Assembly: GCF_900112025.1 (NCBI RefSeq)
Contig: NZ_FOKL01000004.1
Location: 1-64,000 of the forward strand
Length of the DNA: 64,000 bases
Reading direction: 5' to 3'
Source of the DNA: Janthinobacterium sp. 344
Lineage (GTDB): Bacteria; Pseudomonadota; Gammaproteobacteria; Burkholderiales; Burkholderiaceae_D
The translations under genes and the position numbers were made by a program. Each line of letters starts with the position of its first letter. Position 1 is the stretch's first letter. Shown one piece after another: positions 37,366-45,644 of the stretch. The notes under the pieces were generated by a model. The model searched no databases. It was not told the DNA's origin and saw only the letters and a list, made by a program, of their open reading frames with translations.

Positions 37366-38298
37366 TCAGGCCGGCTTTACCCGTGGCGACACGGCCCGCG
37401 AACGGCGGTGCCTGAGCCCATGCAGGCCAGCCCGCACGGCCAGCAGGAAGGCGTCAGCCAGCATGGCGAGGCCACCATTGGTGCGCCGGCGCAACACGCT
37501 TGCCGCCATGCGATAGCGGCCAGAACAATACAACTGCTTGATCAGGCGCCGCACGGCCGGACCATGCATGGTGGCGTCATCGCACTGTGCCAGGTAGGCG
37601 CTCAACTCGGCGTCGTCGAGCACCCGGCCAAAGTTGAAAAACCCGTGGAAGCCAAACGCGGGCGCCGTTGGCGGGATGCACTCGAAGGCAAACGCCGACG
37701 CCAGCCCGGCGTCGGCAAAGCGGATGCCAAAGTCGCGCTGCAGCTGCTCGCCGTGCAATTCGCAAATGGCATAGTCCTCGGGATGCGGCTGTTCCATGGC
37801 CAACTGCGACAGGACGTCGTAAAGACGCCGCGAACGCAGCGAAAAGCCGCCGTTGCCGACGGCAACCGGGCGATGCGACCACGGCGCGCCGATGTAATCG
37901 CAGTCCAGGAAAGCGCCTTGCCATTGACTGTGGTCGACGATGAAGCTGTCCCACTGCATGACAAGCACGTGGCTGCCGCTGAAATGCGCACCCAGCTCCT
38001 GCACCATGAACGCCGAGTACGCCTCCACACTCTCGATGGGATCGATCAAGACCTGGCGTATGCTGGCAGGCAATTCGTGCAGCCGGGACGTGAACAGCAG
38101 GCACTCCTTGAACTCGGCGCCGGCCAGGCAACGCTCGATGGCGAAGCGGGCCAGCTCGGGATAGCGTGTTTCCACGCAGACCAGGCTGATATTGCGCAGG
38201 TCCAGTTTTGCCGCCCGCGTGGCAGGCATATCGTCAGTAAGCACAGTGGCAACGACGCCCGGCTGGGCGCGAAAATTTGCAAGGATTACATCATACAT
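37366..38298 (-). CDS. DUF5672 family protein
   Basis: A 310-residue protein. ATG 38298 is chosen (GGTGGG upstream); the longer frame would run into the preceding gene. Blocks HVLVMQWDSFIVDHSQWQG, DCDYIGAPW, VGNGGFSLRSRRLYDVL and HPEDYAICEL are the DUF5672 signature, a family often found in glycan and LPS gene sets and resembling a GT-A-like fold. The C-terminal 40 residues are basic. It may act on a surface glycan with the nearby GT9 enzyme; this is a guess from the family and context. Confidence 0.8.
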   Translation of the reverse strand: MYDVILANFRAQPGVVATVLTDDMPATRAAKLDLRNISLVCVETRYPELARFAIERCLAGAEFKECLLFTSRLHELPASIRQVLIDPIESVEAYSAFMVQELGAHFSGSHVLVMQWDSFIVDHSQWQGAFLDCDYIGAPWSHRPVAVGNGGFSLRSRRLYDVLSQLAMEQPHPEDYAICELHGEQLQRDFGIRFADAGLASAFAFECIPPTAPAFGFHGFFNFGRVLDDAELSAYLAQCDDATMHGPAVRRLIKQLYCSGRYRMAASVLRRRTNGGLAMLADAFLLAVRAGLHGLRHRRSRAVSPRVKPA

Positions 38299-38323
38299 TG
38301 CCCACCGTACAGGAACAAGCCGC

Positions 38324-38767
38324 TTAGTACGCCATGCCGCGCCGGCGCAAGCCAAAATCATGGCCCACCACCAGCAGGGTGCTGGCCACCAGGCTGGACA
38401 GACCCACGATCAGCTGGATCAGCTTATCGTCCGGCAAGATCCACAGTGACGCGGCCGGCGTCTCGCAGCCCGTGGCGGCACTGATCAATGGCGCCACCCA
38501 GGCCGCGTCCGGCGTCACGTCGAGCACGACGGCGCCGTCGGCGCTGGTCTGCATGTAGATGTCGCCGCCCTCGGCCAGGGTGAAGCGGATGCCCACGCCC
38601 GTTTCCGCGGCACCAATATTGTCCTGCATGCTGCGGTTATGTTCCTCGATCCACACTTCCACGTCATACGGTGTTTCCAGGTGTTCCCACGGACGGGGAC
38701 GAAAACGGGGGCGTTGTTCCGGGCTGGCGGGGGATTCGGGAATGTTGCTGTCTGCTGCGCCTTGCAT
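38324..38767 (-). CDS. Hypothetical protein with a C-terminal hydrophobic segment
   Basis: A 147-residue protein of no recognised family. The first 35 residues are Pro/Arg-rich, the middle (GVGIRFTLAEGGDIYMQTSA, DGAVVLDVTP) looks like beta strands, and residues about 110-135 (DKLIQLIVGLSSLVASTLLV) form one probable membrane helix. AAGG lies 10 bp before ATG 38767. It ends 26 bp before the DUF5672 start, so the two may be co-transcribed. Confidence 0.6.
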   Translation of the reverse strand: MQGAADSNIPESPASPEQRPRFRPRPWEHLETPYDVEVWIEEHNRSMQDNIGAAETGVGIRFTLAEGGDIYMQTSADGAVVLDVTPDAAWVAPLISAATGCETPAASLWILPDDKLIQLIVGLSSLVASTLLVVGHDFGLRRRGMAY

Positions 38768-38948
38768 GCTCGTGACCTTTTCTGCGGTGATGCGGCGGGA
38801 CCAGTTGCCCGCCAGCCGCCATTATCCCCCGTTCGCCGGCAGCATGGTATTTGCTTCGTCAACATATCAGAAAAACTGACAGCTATTAACTTTTAACATC
38901 AGCACGACTGACTTAAAATGGCCGCCACTTCTTTTTTACAGGCTTTAC

Positions 38949-39428
38949 ATGCAAGGCATCAAGCGCAAAATCGTCTACGTCACCGCCTTTGAAATCATCG
39001 GCATGGCCATCTCCACGGCCTGGCTGACCCTGCTCTCGGGCGAATCGCCCACCAGCACGGGGCCGCTGGCGATCATGATCACCACCATCGCCGTGATCTG
39101 GAACCTGCTCTACAACACGGCCTTCGAATACTGGGAAATCCGCCAGGTGTCGCGCACGCGCACCGTCTGGCGCCGCATCCTGCACGCCATCGGTTTCCAG
39201 ATCACCCTGGTCATCTATCTGATTCCGCTGATCGCCTGGTGGCTCGACATCAGCCTGTGGCAAGCCTTCGTGCTGGACTTTGCCCTGATGCTGATCATCC
39301 CGTGCTACAGCTTCATTTTCAATTATTTCTTCGACGGTCTGTTCGGCGTGCCCCTGTCGGCGCAGCAGCCCAAGGAAGAGCCTGCCGAGCGTCAGGGCGC
39401 GGCCGTCTCGACTGCCGTCAGCAACTGA
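38949..39428 (+). CDS. PACE family efflux transporter
   Basis: A 159-residue protein with four membrane helices in two tandem BTP domains. The conserved membrane acid is at Glu15 (VTAFEIIGMAISTAW), the same number as in AceI of Acinetobacter, and WNLLYNTAFEYWE and CYSFIFNYFFDGLFG match the family. PACE pumps export biocides such as chlorhexidine and probably polyamines by proton antiport. Its 3' end overlaps a convergent LysR gene by 37 bp; the divergent layout seen with aceI/aceR is not present. Confidence 0.92.
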   Translation: MQGIKRKIVYVTAFEIIGMAISTAWLTLLSGESPTSTGPLAIMITTIAVIWNLLYNTAFEYWEIRQVSRTRTVWRRILHAIGFQITLVIYLIPLIAWWLDISLWQAFVLDFALMLIIPCYSFIFNYFFDGLFGVPLSAQQPKEEPAERQGAAVSTAVSN

Positions 39429-40285
39429 AGAAAGGACCGCGCCGCCATGCCCAGCGGCCGGTCCTTCATCCACACCAGGTGGATGGGCACGACCAGGCCA
39501 TTGCCCGTGTTTTTGAAGGCGACGCGGCGCACCCGTCCCGCCGCCAGCGAGTGGGCGATGGCCGAGGCGGCAAAATTGCCCCAGCCCAGGCCCGCCTCGA
39601 CCATGGACAGGGCCATCGGCAAGCTGTCCGTGCGCCAGTAGGACAGGCCCACCACGGGACGCGCATCGGCCAGGTCCAGCTCGCGGCTGGCGACGATGAT
39701 CTGGCGTAAATTCACCAACTCCTCGATGTACAGGGGCCGCCCCGCCACGCTGGGCGGATGCTGCGTCGAAATAATCGCCAGCAAGGCATCGCGCCCCACC
39801 AGCTGGAACTGTTCCTCGTGATTGATGCGCCCGCCTGCGAAAGCCATGCAGGCGCTGATGCGCCCCCGGTGCAGCATGTCGAGCACGTCGTCCTGCGGCG
39901 CCGTCAGCACTTCGATGTCGAGCAGCGGATGGCGCAGCGACAGCGCGCGCACGGCGGCAAGAAACGGCGTATGGTCGAGCTCGGCCGCGATGCCCAGCGA
40001 AATACGGCTTTCCAGTCCCTGCGACAATTCCTGCGCGTGCAGGTGCAATTGCTTCAGCTGCTCGGCGATCAGGCGCGCATGCGGGATCAGGGCGCACGCG
40101 GCCGGCGTGGGCACGGCTTCGCGCGCGCCGCGGTCGAACAGGACGATGCCCAGCTCCGCCTCGATGTTGGCGACCGCCATGCTGACGGCCGATGGCGCCC
40201 GTCCCAAGGCGCGCGCGGCGCTGGAAAACGAGCCGCCATCGACGACGGCCAGGAACAGTTCGATGTTATGGCTGGAGAGTTTCAT
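39392..40285 (-). CDS. LysR family transcriptional regulator
   Basis: A 297-residue LysR regulator. ATG 40285 (MKLSSHNIELF) is the likely start. The DNA-binding helix-turn-helix spans about residues 1-60 (FLAVVDGGSFSSAARALGRA, PSAVSMAVANIEAELG), and the effector domain follows at about 85-290. It converges on the PACE gene with a 37-bp 3' overlap and may regulate it, though the shared end makes antisense interference equally possible. Confidence 0.9.
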   Translation of the reverse strand: MKLSSHNIELFLAVVDGGSFSSAARALGRAPSAVSMAVANIEAELGIVLFDRGAREAVPTPAACALIPHARLIAEQLKQLHLHAQELSQGLESRISLGIAAELDHTPFLAAVRALSLRHPLLDIEVLTAPQDDVLDMLHRGRISACMAFAGGRINHEEQFQLVGRDALLAIISTQHPPSVAGRPLYIEELVNLRQIIVASRELDLADARPVVGLSYWRTDSLPMALSMVEAGLGWGNFAASAIAHSLAAGRVRRVAFKNTGNGLVVPIHLVWMKDRPLGMAARSFLQLLTAVETAAP

Positions 40286-40360
40286 GGGACTGGACGATAA
40301 AAGCAGCACTTTTGCGTGCGCGGGCGGTCAAAGGAGGGAACACAAGCCAGGGAGCCAGCC

Positions 40361-40564
40361 ATGCCGCATCGACTGACGTACCGCCGCAGCGGCTACGTAT
40401 CGGACTTTACCCGCTTTATCGACGGCTACCTGCAGGCGCACCCGGAAGTACAGGCCAGCCAGCGCAAGGGCTGGCGCATCTGGTGGGAGCGGCCCGTGAA
40501 TATCGACGAGTGGCGGCGCGCCGGACGCGATAGCGTGCCGGAGCCGCCCTATCACTATGACTGA
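40361..40564 (+). CDS. DUF3460 family protein
   Basis: A 67-residue protein with GGGAG 6 bp before ATG 40361. SGYVSDFTRFIDGYLQAHPE, QRKGWRIWWERPVN and a C-terminal PPYHYD match DUF3460, small proteins of unknown function found mainly in Betaproteobacteria. It is divergent from the LysR gene upstream. Confidence 0.85.
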   Translation: MPHRLTYRRSGYVSDFTRFIDGYLQAHPEVQASQRKGWRIWWERPVNIDEWRRAGRDSVPEPPYHYD

Positions 40565-40572
40565 TCAAACAC

Positions 40573-40659
40573 CGTAGCGAGCGGCAGTGATTGGTGGTCG
40601 GCACGCGCAGCCGTACCAAGGTACGGCGCGCATCAGCGGCCGCAAAGCGCGCCGCGCAG
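40573..40659. repeat. Dispersed 87-bp structured repeat, copy 2
   Basis: Begins 8 bp after the DUF3460 stop. It has the same three blocks and the same spacings as copy 1 (5669-5755): CGTAGCGAGC, 22 nt, a 28-nt core, 21 nt, GCGCAG. The core forms a perfect hairpin, GCCGTACC-AA-GGTACGGC. Bases that differ from copy 1 keep the pairing. Confidence 0.6.
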
Positions 40660-40676
40660 CAGGTTTGGTCAGCCGT

Positions 40677-41432
40677 TTACCCTTTCCACGTGCGCTGCAG
40701 GCCCGTATCGGCATGGATCCAGCCGCCACGGGGACCGGAGCGGTAATAAAAGCCCACGCCGCCCTGCTTGAAACTGCGCACGAGCGAACCGAGCACTTCC
40801 GCATTCAGGTTGGCCACGCGGATGTCGGCGGCGCGGCCCGAGATGTGCAGCGACTGGCGCGCGGCCGGCACGCCCGCTTCGCGCAGCTTGCTGTTCGACT
40901 CGGCCGTGCGGTAGCCCGACAAGATCTCCAGCGGCTGTTCGATGCCGTAGCGGGCCACGAATGCCTGCGTGCCCCACAGGGTTTCCAGCAGTTTCGGATC
41001 GATGGCCGCCGTCTTCTTGCCGTTCACGTCGCGCAGCAAGTGGCACAGTTCCTGGTAGGCTGAATCGATGACTTCGCCATCTTTCCAGTACAGCAGCTTG
41101 GCTTTTTCATTGCTGGCCGGACGCACCACTTCCAGGGTGCGGGGCTTGAGCCAGAATTCCAGGTCCAGCGCCTGCGCGTCAAAGATGTCGGGCGGCGGTT
41201 CCAGTTCGGTGATGGCGGCGCGCGACTGCGAGGTGATCGAGCGGTCGACGCTGGCCAGTTGCGTCGGCTGCGGCGGCACGGCCGTGCGCGGGGCGCGCGG
41301 CTTGGCGCTGGCCGAGGCCGAGGCGGGAGCGGCCGTGCGCGAGGCGCAGCCGATGAGTGGGGTGGCTACCAGGCCCAGCGCGGCCAGGCCCATACCGTGG
41401 TGTAGAAAATTTCTGCGCGATGCCATAGTCAT
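40677..41432 (-). CDS. Peptidase M15/DUF882 murein endopeptidase-like lipoprotein
   Basis: A 251-residue protein with a Tat-like start (SRRNFL) and a possible lipobox (TPLIGC, Cys29). The C-terminal domain (about 110-250) is of the YcbK/MepK type: LEILSGYRTAESN, SLHISGRAADI and GWIHADTG carry the expected zinc-binding His, Asp and His. Enzymes of this family cleave peptidoglycan cross-links in the periplasm. It is a single-gene unit. Confidence 0.87.
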   Translation of the reverse strand: MTMASRRNFLHHGMGLAALGLVATPLIGCASRTAAPASASASAKPRAPRTAVPPQPTQLASVDRSITSQSRAAITELEPPPDIFDAQALDLEFWLKPRTLEVVRPASNEKAKLLYWKDGEVIDSAYQELCHLLRDVNGKKTAAIDPKLLETLWGTQAFVARYGIEQPLEILSGYRTAESNSKLREAGVPAARQSLHISGRAADIRVANLNAEVLGSLVRSFKQGGVGFYYRSGPRGGWIHADTGLQRTWKG

Positions 41433-41525
41433 TCCAATATAACGATACGAATACTATAGCCTATTGTGCTGCGAAGAAAAACCCTGAATGCCTATCGTGT
41501 CAGCCTGTTTGCCGCGCATTTTTCG

Positions 41526-42362
41526 TCATGCGGCGGCAGCGACGGGAATGGCGCCCTGTTTCGCGCTCGCCAAGGTGGTCAGCGGCTTATCAAGCAGATA
41601 ACCCTGCGCCACGATGGGCAAGCCCGTGGTGGCGGCGATGCGCTGCAGTGCGGCCAGCGCGGCCGGCGTATCGAGGCGCTTGAAGACGACGCGGATCTTT
41701 GCCGCATGGCACAGGCTGACAAAGCTGGCGGCCGCCTCTTCGTCGCTGAGGTTGCCCGCATCGAGCTTGAACGCGTGCGGATGCAGGCGCTCCAGCATGC
41801 CCGTGGCCTCGTGCACGCTGGCCACGTTGATGGCCAGGCGGAAACCGTTGCGCCGGTAATTGTCGGCCACGTAGTTGAGCAGCCAGCCCTGGTTCGGCGT
41901 CACCGTCGGCAATTGCAGCACGATGCGCTCGATCGGCAAGCCCAGCGCATCGAGGATGCGCTGGAAGGCGTGGCCGTGGTTGCTGCTGACGGCGCTCAGC
42001 AGGCGGTCATGCACGTTCAGGTACAGGTCCGACTGCTCGGCTTCCGGCTGGCGGAAGAAATTAATGGCGTGCAGCATGCGGCACAGCCGGTCCAGCTCCA
42101 CCGATTCATCGTCGCTGGCCGCATGGTCGAGCAAGCGCCACAACGACAATCCCTCGTCCGCCTTCGACACGCTGCGCGCCAGGCCCTCGAACGCCACCAG
42201 CTTGCCGCTTTGCAGTTCGCGCAGCGGCTGGAAGGCGCTGGTCATGGTGCAATTGAAAAAGCGCCCCAGCGCCCTGCCCTCGTCATCGAGCCAGACGCTG
42301 GTGCCGGCCTGGGTTTGATGCGACAGGCGGGCCAGGTAATTTTTCAGGACGGGAAATGGCAT
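41526..42362 (-). CDS. Degenerate EAL domain protein
   Basis: A 278-residue protein, AAGGAG before ATG 42362. It has the overall EAL layout but the catalytic set is gone: EALLRW reads EGLARS, the IELTE position reads IVLQLPTV, DDFG reads INVASV, KID reads LDAG, and the AEGVET position reads FKRLDT. The lone N in LYLNVHDRLL and the QGYLLDKP end remain. It is thus unlikely to hydrolyse c-di-GMP and may bind it or a partner protein. Confidence 0.85.
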   Translation of the reverse strand: MPFPVLKNYLARLSHQTQAGTSVWLDDEGRALGRFFNCTMTSAFQPLRELQSGKLVAFEGLARSVSKADEGLSLWRLLDHAASDDESVELDRLCRMLHAINFFRQPEAEQSDLYLNVHDRLLSAVSSNHGHAFQRILDALGLPIERIVLQLPTVTPNQGWLLNYVADNYRRNGFRLAINVASVHEATGMLERLHPHAFKLDAGNLSDEEAAASFVSLCHAAKIRVVFKRLDTPAALAALQRIAATTGLPIVAQGYLLDKPLTTLASAKQGAIPVAAAA

Positions 42363-42455
42363 ACATGCTCCTTCGTAGGGCTGCGCCCGCTGCCCTTGTG
42401 GGGACGGCGGCGCCAAAGTGTGCAGACTAAGCGAGGGTGAACCAAAGGAGAACGA

Positions 42456-42521
42456 ATGGTTTCGCCATTTGATATGCGCCCAGCGAATAAGGCGGCGGCA
42501 ACGCCGGGCGCATATCGATAG
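42456..42521 (+). CDS. Small ORF of 21 codons upstream of the amidotransferase gene
   Basis: ATG 42456 is preceded by AAGGAG with a 5-bp gap, as good a ribosome site as any in the window. It encodes 21 residues (MVSPFDMRPANK... ending AYR) and stops with TAG. An 11-bp inverted repeat lies inside it. It could be a leader peptide that controls the amidotransferase 76 bp downstream, or a free small protein. There is no homology evidence. Confidence 0.4.
   Translation: MVSPFDMRPANKAAATPGAYR
42471..42516. repeat. Inverted repeat inside the small ORF
   Basis: GATATGCGCCC (42471-42481) and GGGCGCATATC (42506-42516) pair perfectly across 24 nt, which contain a further GGCGGC-GGCAAC-GCC stem-like stretch. 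There is no U-run, so it is not a standard terminator; it may be an RNA switch or a protein site. Confidence 0.5.
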
Positions 42522-42597
42522 TCAGAAACATTCCTTCCCGCCCCAAACGCCAGCCTTTACTGTGGGCCATGTACCGTCATCATCAGGAAGGGCCGCC

Positions 42598-43410
42598 ATG
42601 TGCCAGTTACTCGCAATGAACAGCAGCAAGCCGGCAGCGCTGGGTTTTTCCTTCGCCGGCTTTGCCGAGCGGGGCGGCCGCACGGACGAGCACCGCGACG
42701 GCTGGGGCATCGCCTACCATTCCGGCGACGGCTGCACCTTGCTGACCGACCACCTGGCCGCCATCGATTCGCCGCTGGCGGCCAAGGTGCAGCAGCACCC
42801 CGTCAAGGCGAAAAACATCATCGCGCACATCCGCAAGGCCACGCAGGGCCGCATCGCGCCGGAAAACACCCACCCGTTCGCCCGCGACCTGTGGGGCAAG
42901 ACCTGGTCGTTCGCCCACAATGGCGACTTGAAGACGTGGCGCGCGCCGGCCAATGCGCACTACCGGGCCAGCGGCGACACGGACAGCGAACAGGCGTTTT
43001 GCCACCTGCTGGCCAGCCTGCGCACGCGCTTTCCCGCAGGCGAACCCGCGCGCGCCGACTTGCACGCCGCCATCGGCGAGGTGGCGCGCGAGATCGCCGC
43101 GCACGGCACCTTCAACTTCATCCTGTCGGATGGCGAGCTGCTGTTCGCCCACTGCTCCACGCACCTGCACTATGTGATCCGCGAATACCCGTTTTCCGTG
43201 GCGCAACTGATCGATTGCGAACGCAGCATCGACTTTCGCCAGCACAATCACCTGGACGACCGCATCGCCGTCATCGCCACCCATCCGCTGACGCAAAACG
43301 AAGACTGGGCCGCGTTTGCGCCCGGCGAGCTGAAACTGTTTGCCGGCGGCACCTTGCTGCCGGCGACGGCCAGCACGGCGCAAGGCGTATATATCCAGAT
43401 CAGTTATTGA
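42598..43410 (+). CDS. Class II glutamine amidotransferase (YafJ type)
   Basis: A 270-residue protein; ATG 42598 has AGGAAGGG upstream and gives MCQLLAMN with the nucleophile Cys2. AHIRKATQGRIAPENTHPF and WSFAHNGDL are the family marks for glutamine binding and the oxyanion hole. Family members resemble the glutaminase half of GlmS/PurF without a second catalytic domain; the acceptor is unknown. In other bacteria YafJ-type genes are often single, as here. Confidence 0.9.
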   Translation: MCQLLAMNSSKPAALGFSFAGFAERGGRTDEHRDGWGIAYHSGDGCTLLTDHLAAIDSPLAAKVQQHPVKAKNIIAHIRKATQGRIAPENTHPFARDLWGKTWSFAHNGDLKTWRAPANAHYRASGDTDSEQAFCHLLASLRTRFPAGEPARADLHAAIGEVAREIAAHGTFNFILSDGELLFAHCSTHLHYVIREYPFSVAQLIDCERSIDFRQHNHLDDRIAVIATHPLTQNEDWAAFAPGELKLFAGGTLLPATASTAQGVYIQISY

Positions 43411-43476
43411 AGGGAAAAAATGGCAGGGAGGGAACGGCCCGCCGCCGGATGGGCGGGCTGACATGCTGGCGGGCCG

Positions 43477-44007
43477 TCAGGCCGAGTTGCAGTTGCAGAA
43501 GCGCTTGCGCTTGGGGTCGCCGCTAGCGATACCTGCGGGATCAATCTGTTTCCAGCAGAAAATCGTTTCCACGCCATATGGCGAGCGCACATTGCCCGCC
43601 TCGACATAGCCCTGCTTGACGAAAAAAGCCTGGCTGCTGGCCGTGCTGTGCAGTTGCAGGGCCTTGATGCCCCACTCGCGCGCCTGCGCTTCCAGCCGTT
43701 CCACCAGGGCCTTGCCCGCACCGCGGCCTTGCGCCTCGGGCAGCAAATAACACAGGGCCAGCTTGCCGGCGCGCGTCAGCAGGCCGACGCCGACGACGGC
43801 GCCCGCGTCGACGGCGACGAGGGCGAAATTGGTGGGCGACGCGAACCAGCACGCCACCATCTGCGGTGTTTTATTGCCCAGCCAGGCTTCCAGGATGGCC
43901 GGATCGTCCCGATGATCGAGGCTGCAGCATTCGACGATCGAGCGTCGTAACACATTGCACGCCTCGAAAGCGTCGGTCGATGTTGCAATACGAATTTCAA
44001 GACTCAT
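43477..44007 (-). CDS. GNAT family N-acetyltransferase
   Basis: A 176-residue GNAT protein. The acetyl-CoA loop reads LLPEAQGRGAGKALVERLEA (Q/RxxGxG/A), followed by LHSTASSQAFFVKQGYVEAG, the usual motif B end. The substrate is unknown. The C-terminal 20 residues (KRKRFCNCNSA) are basic and Cys-containing. It lies convergent to the amidotransferase gene. Confidence 0.87.
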   Translation of the reverse strand: MSLEIRIATSTDAFEACNVLRRSIVECCSLDHRDDPAILEAWLGNKTPQMVACWFASPTNFALVAVDAGAVVGVGLLTRAGKLALCYLLPEAQGRGAGKALVERLEAQAREWGIKALQLHSTASSQAFFVKQGYVEAGNVRSPYGVETIFCWKQIDPAGIASGDPKRKRFCNCNSA

Positions 44008-44320
44008 GTACGCTCACAAAATATTCCAGTTGCCGATGCAGGCGGTGTCACCATGGGTTTCACCCTGTATCGCGCCATTCGACTATACACCAAGCGGCGC
44101 ATTCGGGTTTTTTCACGCCGCGTCAAGAGCGGCTTTCCCCTATGAGTAGCCGTTCTCAGCGTAAGCCCTGAGGCCCGGCTTGCCCACGAATCATTTCAAA
44201 AATCCATATCTGTTTTTTGGCAGAAACGGGAATGTGATCTAAGCATATTACGAAAAATTCGTTTCTTTTCCGGCCGGAATTTTAGACCATGTCTATCTAT
44301 TCTCACAACAAGAGTTCAAC
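44008..44320. other. Promoter region between the GNAT gene and the sulfate-binding protein gene
   Basis: These 313 bp contain no gene. The right half is AT-rich and must hold the promoter of the sulfate-binding gene. At 44250-44262 lies the inverted repeat ACGAA-AAA-TTCGT, 58 bp before its start, a possible regulator site. A CysB-type control would be expected for such a gene, but no clear site can be named. Confidence 0.5.
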
Positions 44321-45376
44321 ATGTCCCCATTCAACGCCGTAACGACCGCCGTCCCGACGCTCACCCAACGCACGCGCCGCTGGTTCCTGGCCAGCGCCCT
44401 GGCCGCTTCCGCCGCCGCCATGAGCCTGCCGCTGGCCGCCAGCGCGGCCGAACCGGTGGTCCTGCTGAACGCCTCCTACGACGTGATGCGCGAACTGTTC
44501 AAGGACGTGAATCCCGCATTTATTGCGGACTGGAAAGCCAAAACGGGCGAAACCATCACCATCAAGCAATCGCACGGCGGTTCCAGCAAGCAGGCGCGTT
44601 CCGTGGCCGATGGCCTGGAAGCGTCCGTCGTGACCATGAACCAGGCTAACGACATCGACATCCTCGTCGACCGCGGCCTGGTGGTGGCCGACTGGGCCAA
44701 GAAATTCCCGAACAACGCGGCGCCGTTCTATTCCACCATGGTGTATCTGGTGCGCAAGGGCAACCCGAAACACATCAAGGACTGGGACGACCTGGCCAAG
44801 CCCGGCATCAAGGTCATCGTGCCGAACCCGAAAACCTCGGGCAACGGCCGCTATACTTACCTGGCCGCCTGGGGCTATGCGCTGAAAAAAGGCGGCAGCG
44901 AAGCGCAGGCGCGCGAGCTGGTCACCAAGCTGTTCAAGAACGTGCCCGTGCTGGACGGCGGCGGCCGCGGCGCCACCACCACCTTTACGCAGCGTGAAAT
45001 CGGCGACGTGCTGGTGACGTTTGAAAATGAGGTGCAACTGGTGCGCGCCGAGTTCGGCGACAATTTTGAAGTGGTGTACCCGAGCATCTCGATCCTGGCC
45101 GAGTCGCCCGTGGCCGTCGTCGACAAGGTGGTCGACCGCCGCGGCATCCGCAAGGAAGCCACGGCCTACCTGCAATACCTGTACTCGGAGCCGGGCCAGG
45201 AACTGGTCGCCAAGCACTACCTGCGCCCCCGTTCGGCGGCGGTGGCGAAGAAATACGCGGCCAGCTTCAAGCCGATCTCGCTGTTTACCATCGACGACGT
45301 CTTCGGCGGCTGGAAGCAGGCGCAAAAGAAACACTTTGACGATGGCGGCGAATTCGACAAGATTTACCAGAAGTAA
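44321..45376 (+). CDS. Sulfate/thiosulfate-binding periplasmic protein
   Basis: A 351-residue solute-binding protein of the Sbp/CysP family: LNASYDVMRELFKDVNPAF, IKQSHGGSSKQARSVADGLE, TLNQ-like VVTMNQANDIDIL, and PNPKTSGNGRYTYLAAWGYA are strong marks. The signal (residues 1-43) contains TRRWFLAS, a twin-arginine-like motif. It would capture sulfate for a CysTWA transporter, but no permease or ATPase gene is next to it, so it is an orphan binding protein that probably works with a transporter elsewhere. A strong terminator follows. Confidence 0.95.
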   Translation: MSPFNAVTTAVPTLTQRTRRWFLASALAASAAAMSLPLAASAAEPVVLLNASYDVMRELFKDVNPAFIADWKAKTGETITIKQSHGGSSKQARSVADGLEASVVTMNQANDIDILVDRGLVVADWAKKFPNNAAPFYSTMVYLVRKGNPKHIKDWDDLAKPGIKVIVPNPKTSGNGRYTYLAAWGYALKKGGSEAQARELVTKLFKNVPVLDGGGRGATTTFTQREIGDVLVTFENEVQLVRAEFGDNFEVVYPSISILAESPVAVVDKVVDRRGIRKEATAYLQYLYSEPGQELVAKHYLRPRSAAVAKKYAASFKPISLFTIDDVFGGWKQAQKKHFDDGGEFDKIYQK

Positions 45377-45408
45377 GCACGGCAGCAAGCACGCCACACG
45401 CAACGCAC

Positions 45409-45433
45409 AAACCGGGACCTGTCCCGGTTTTTT
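45409..45433 (+). terminator. Rho-independent terminator after the sulfate-binding protein gene
   Basis: AAACCGGGAC (45409-45418) and GTCCCGGTTT (45421-45430) pair perfectly with a 2-nt loop and are followed by more T. It starts 33 bp after the stop codon. Confidence 0.9.
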
Positions 45434-45644
45434 CATGCCCGCGCGCCAGCATCCGTCGTCCGATGAAACGCGGCGACGAGCATCCCGGCGCCTTCCAGCC
45501 CCAGTCCCCTCCCAAGCACGCCACCTCCTTCAGATGAAGGATGCGCATGCGTCCCAAGGCAAGCATCATGTGGGCATGGGCGGCGACAATCCCGTGCGGC
45601 CGCCAGCCGGTGATTGCTACCCACCCACTTCAAGGAGCCATATC

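Noticed and set aside
45021..45644. In-frame extension of the lipoprotein gene back into the sulfate-binding gene
   Set aside because: It would read through a coding region and a strong terminator; the start at 45645 has AAGGAG and a clear lipoprotein signal.
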